5,687 nt of DNA from JAUYIV01 sp035464675 (GTDB taxonomy: Bacteria > Actinomycetota > Acidimicrobiia > Spongiisociales > UBA11373): assembly GCA_035464675.1 (NCBI GenBank), contig DATHSA010000003.1, forward strand, positions 1 through 5,687, in the 5' to 3' direction. The stretch's first letter is position 1. Each line of letters opens with the position of its first letter. The notes below the pieces were generated by a model that was not told where the DNA came from, made no database searches, and was given only the letters and a program-made list of their open reading frames with translations. Below are positions 5,491 to 5,687 of this stretch, one piece after another. The position numbers and the translations under genes are program-made.

Positions 5491-5687
5491 ATCGACATCG
5501 CAGTACTCGCATCGGGATCGGGGACGACTCTCCAAGCGCTCAGCGACACCCCCGCCGTCCGCCCGCGCAGCGTGGCCGTGGTCTCGGACCGGCCGGGCGC
5601 ACTCGCCCTGGAGCGGGCGAGCGAGGCCGGCATCCCGACGAGCGTCGTCAAGTGGCAGGAGCATCCCGACCGGGACTCGTTCTCTGC
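5491..5687 (+). CDS. purN: Phosphoribosylglycinamide formyltransferase (GART), N-terminal part, with apparent ATC start
   Basis: First 65 codons of PurN, which transfers a formyl group from 10-formyltetrahydrofolate to glycinamide ribonucleotide in purine synthesis. The sequence opens with DIAVLASGSGTTLQAL, the phosphate-binding N-terminal strand and loop of the family, and continues with VVSDRPGALALERA and EAGIPT, which match the PurN SNRPGA..LERA..AGIP pattern. The gene runs off the right edge. The frame has a TGA at 5431-5433 and no ATG, GTG or TTG between it and the conserved motif. ATC at 5491 falls where the family's initiator Met sits and lies 7 nt after GGAGG (5479-5483), so it is taken as the start. 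A sequence error turning ATG to ATC is the alternative. At position 13, where E. coli PurN has Asn, this protein has Thr. It diverges from the rhodanese gene. Identity is secure; the start is inferred. Confidence 0.88.
   Translation, partial: MDIAVLASGSGTTLQALSDTPAVRPRSVAVVSDRPGALALERASEAGIPTSVVKWQEHPDRDSFS

Noticed and set aside
5400..5651. N-terminal extension of the rhodanese gene up to 5651
   Set aside because: The extension is antisense to purN and adds residues before a complete rhodanese domain; the ATG at 5399 gives the normal length.

Overview
This is a GC-rich, gene-dense bacterial window with seven genes and no mobile element, RNA gene, CRISPR array or long non-coding stretch. The dense coding, GC-rich third positions and the style of the DinB and PurN proteins suggest Actinomycetota, possibly an uncultivated lineage such as Acidimicrobiia. 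That placement is inference from protein character only.

Layout. Positions 1-1065 (+) hold DNA polymerase IV (dinB), cut at its N-terminus by the window edge. It converges with, and overlaps by 26 bp, the last gene of a five-gene minus-strand cluster at 1040-5399. In transcription order the cluster encodes: a 99-residue single-domain rhodanese (5100-5399); a metallo-beta-lactamase (MBL) protein with two rhodanese domains, built like CstB-type persulfide dioxygenase-sulfurtransferases (3784-5097); a small single-pass membrane protein of unknown function (3275-3787); a polytopic membrane protein made of about six repeated two-helix modules (1665-3278); and a PlsC-type acyltransferase (1040-1624). 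Junctions are a 2-nt gap, two ATGA stop/start overlaps and a 40-nt gap, so this looks like one operon. Diverging from it across 91 bp is the 5' end of purN (5491 onward, +), which runs off the right edge.

How the genes may work together. The first two cluster genes are a recognisable sulfane-sulfur (persulfide) module: one stand-alone rhodanese, plus an MBL protein whose first rhodanese domain is catalytically dead and whose second keeps its cysteine. The next two encode uncharacterised membrane proteins locked to the MBL gene by ATGA overlaps. Together with a phospholipid-type acyltransferase they make a sulfur-plus-membrane cluster whose joint role cannot be read from sequence. dinB and purN are flanking housekeeping genes.

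Most notable points: (1) purN has no ATG, GTG or TTG start between an in-frame stop and its conserved N-terminal motif, but has an ATC codon exactly where the initiator should be, 7 nt after a GGAGG Shine-Dalgarno; (2) the MBL protein has Gly where ETHE1/CstB enzymes have the iron-binding Asp; (3) a modular, repeat-built membrane protein with a soluble C-terminal domain is translationally coupled to the sulfur module.
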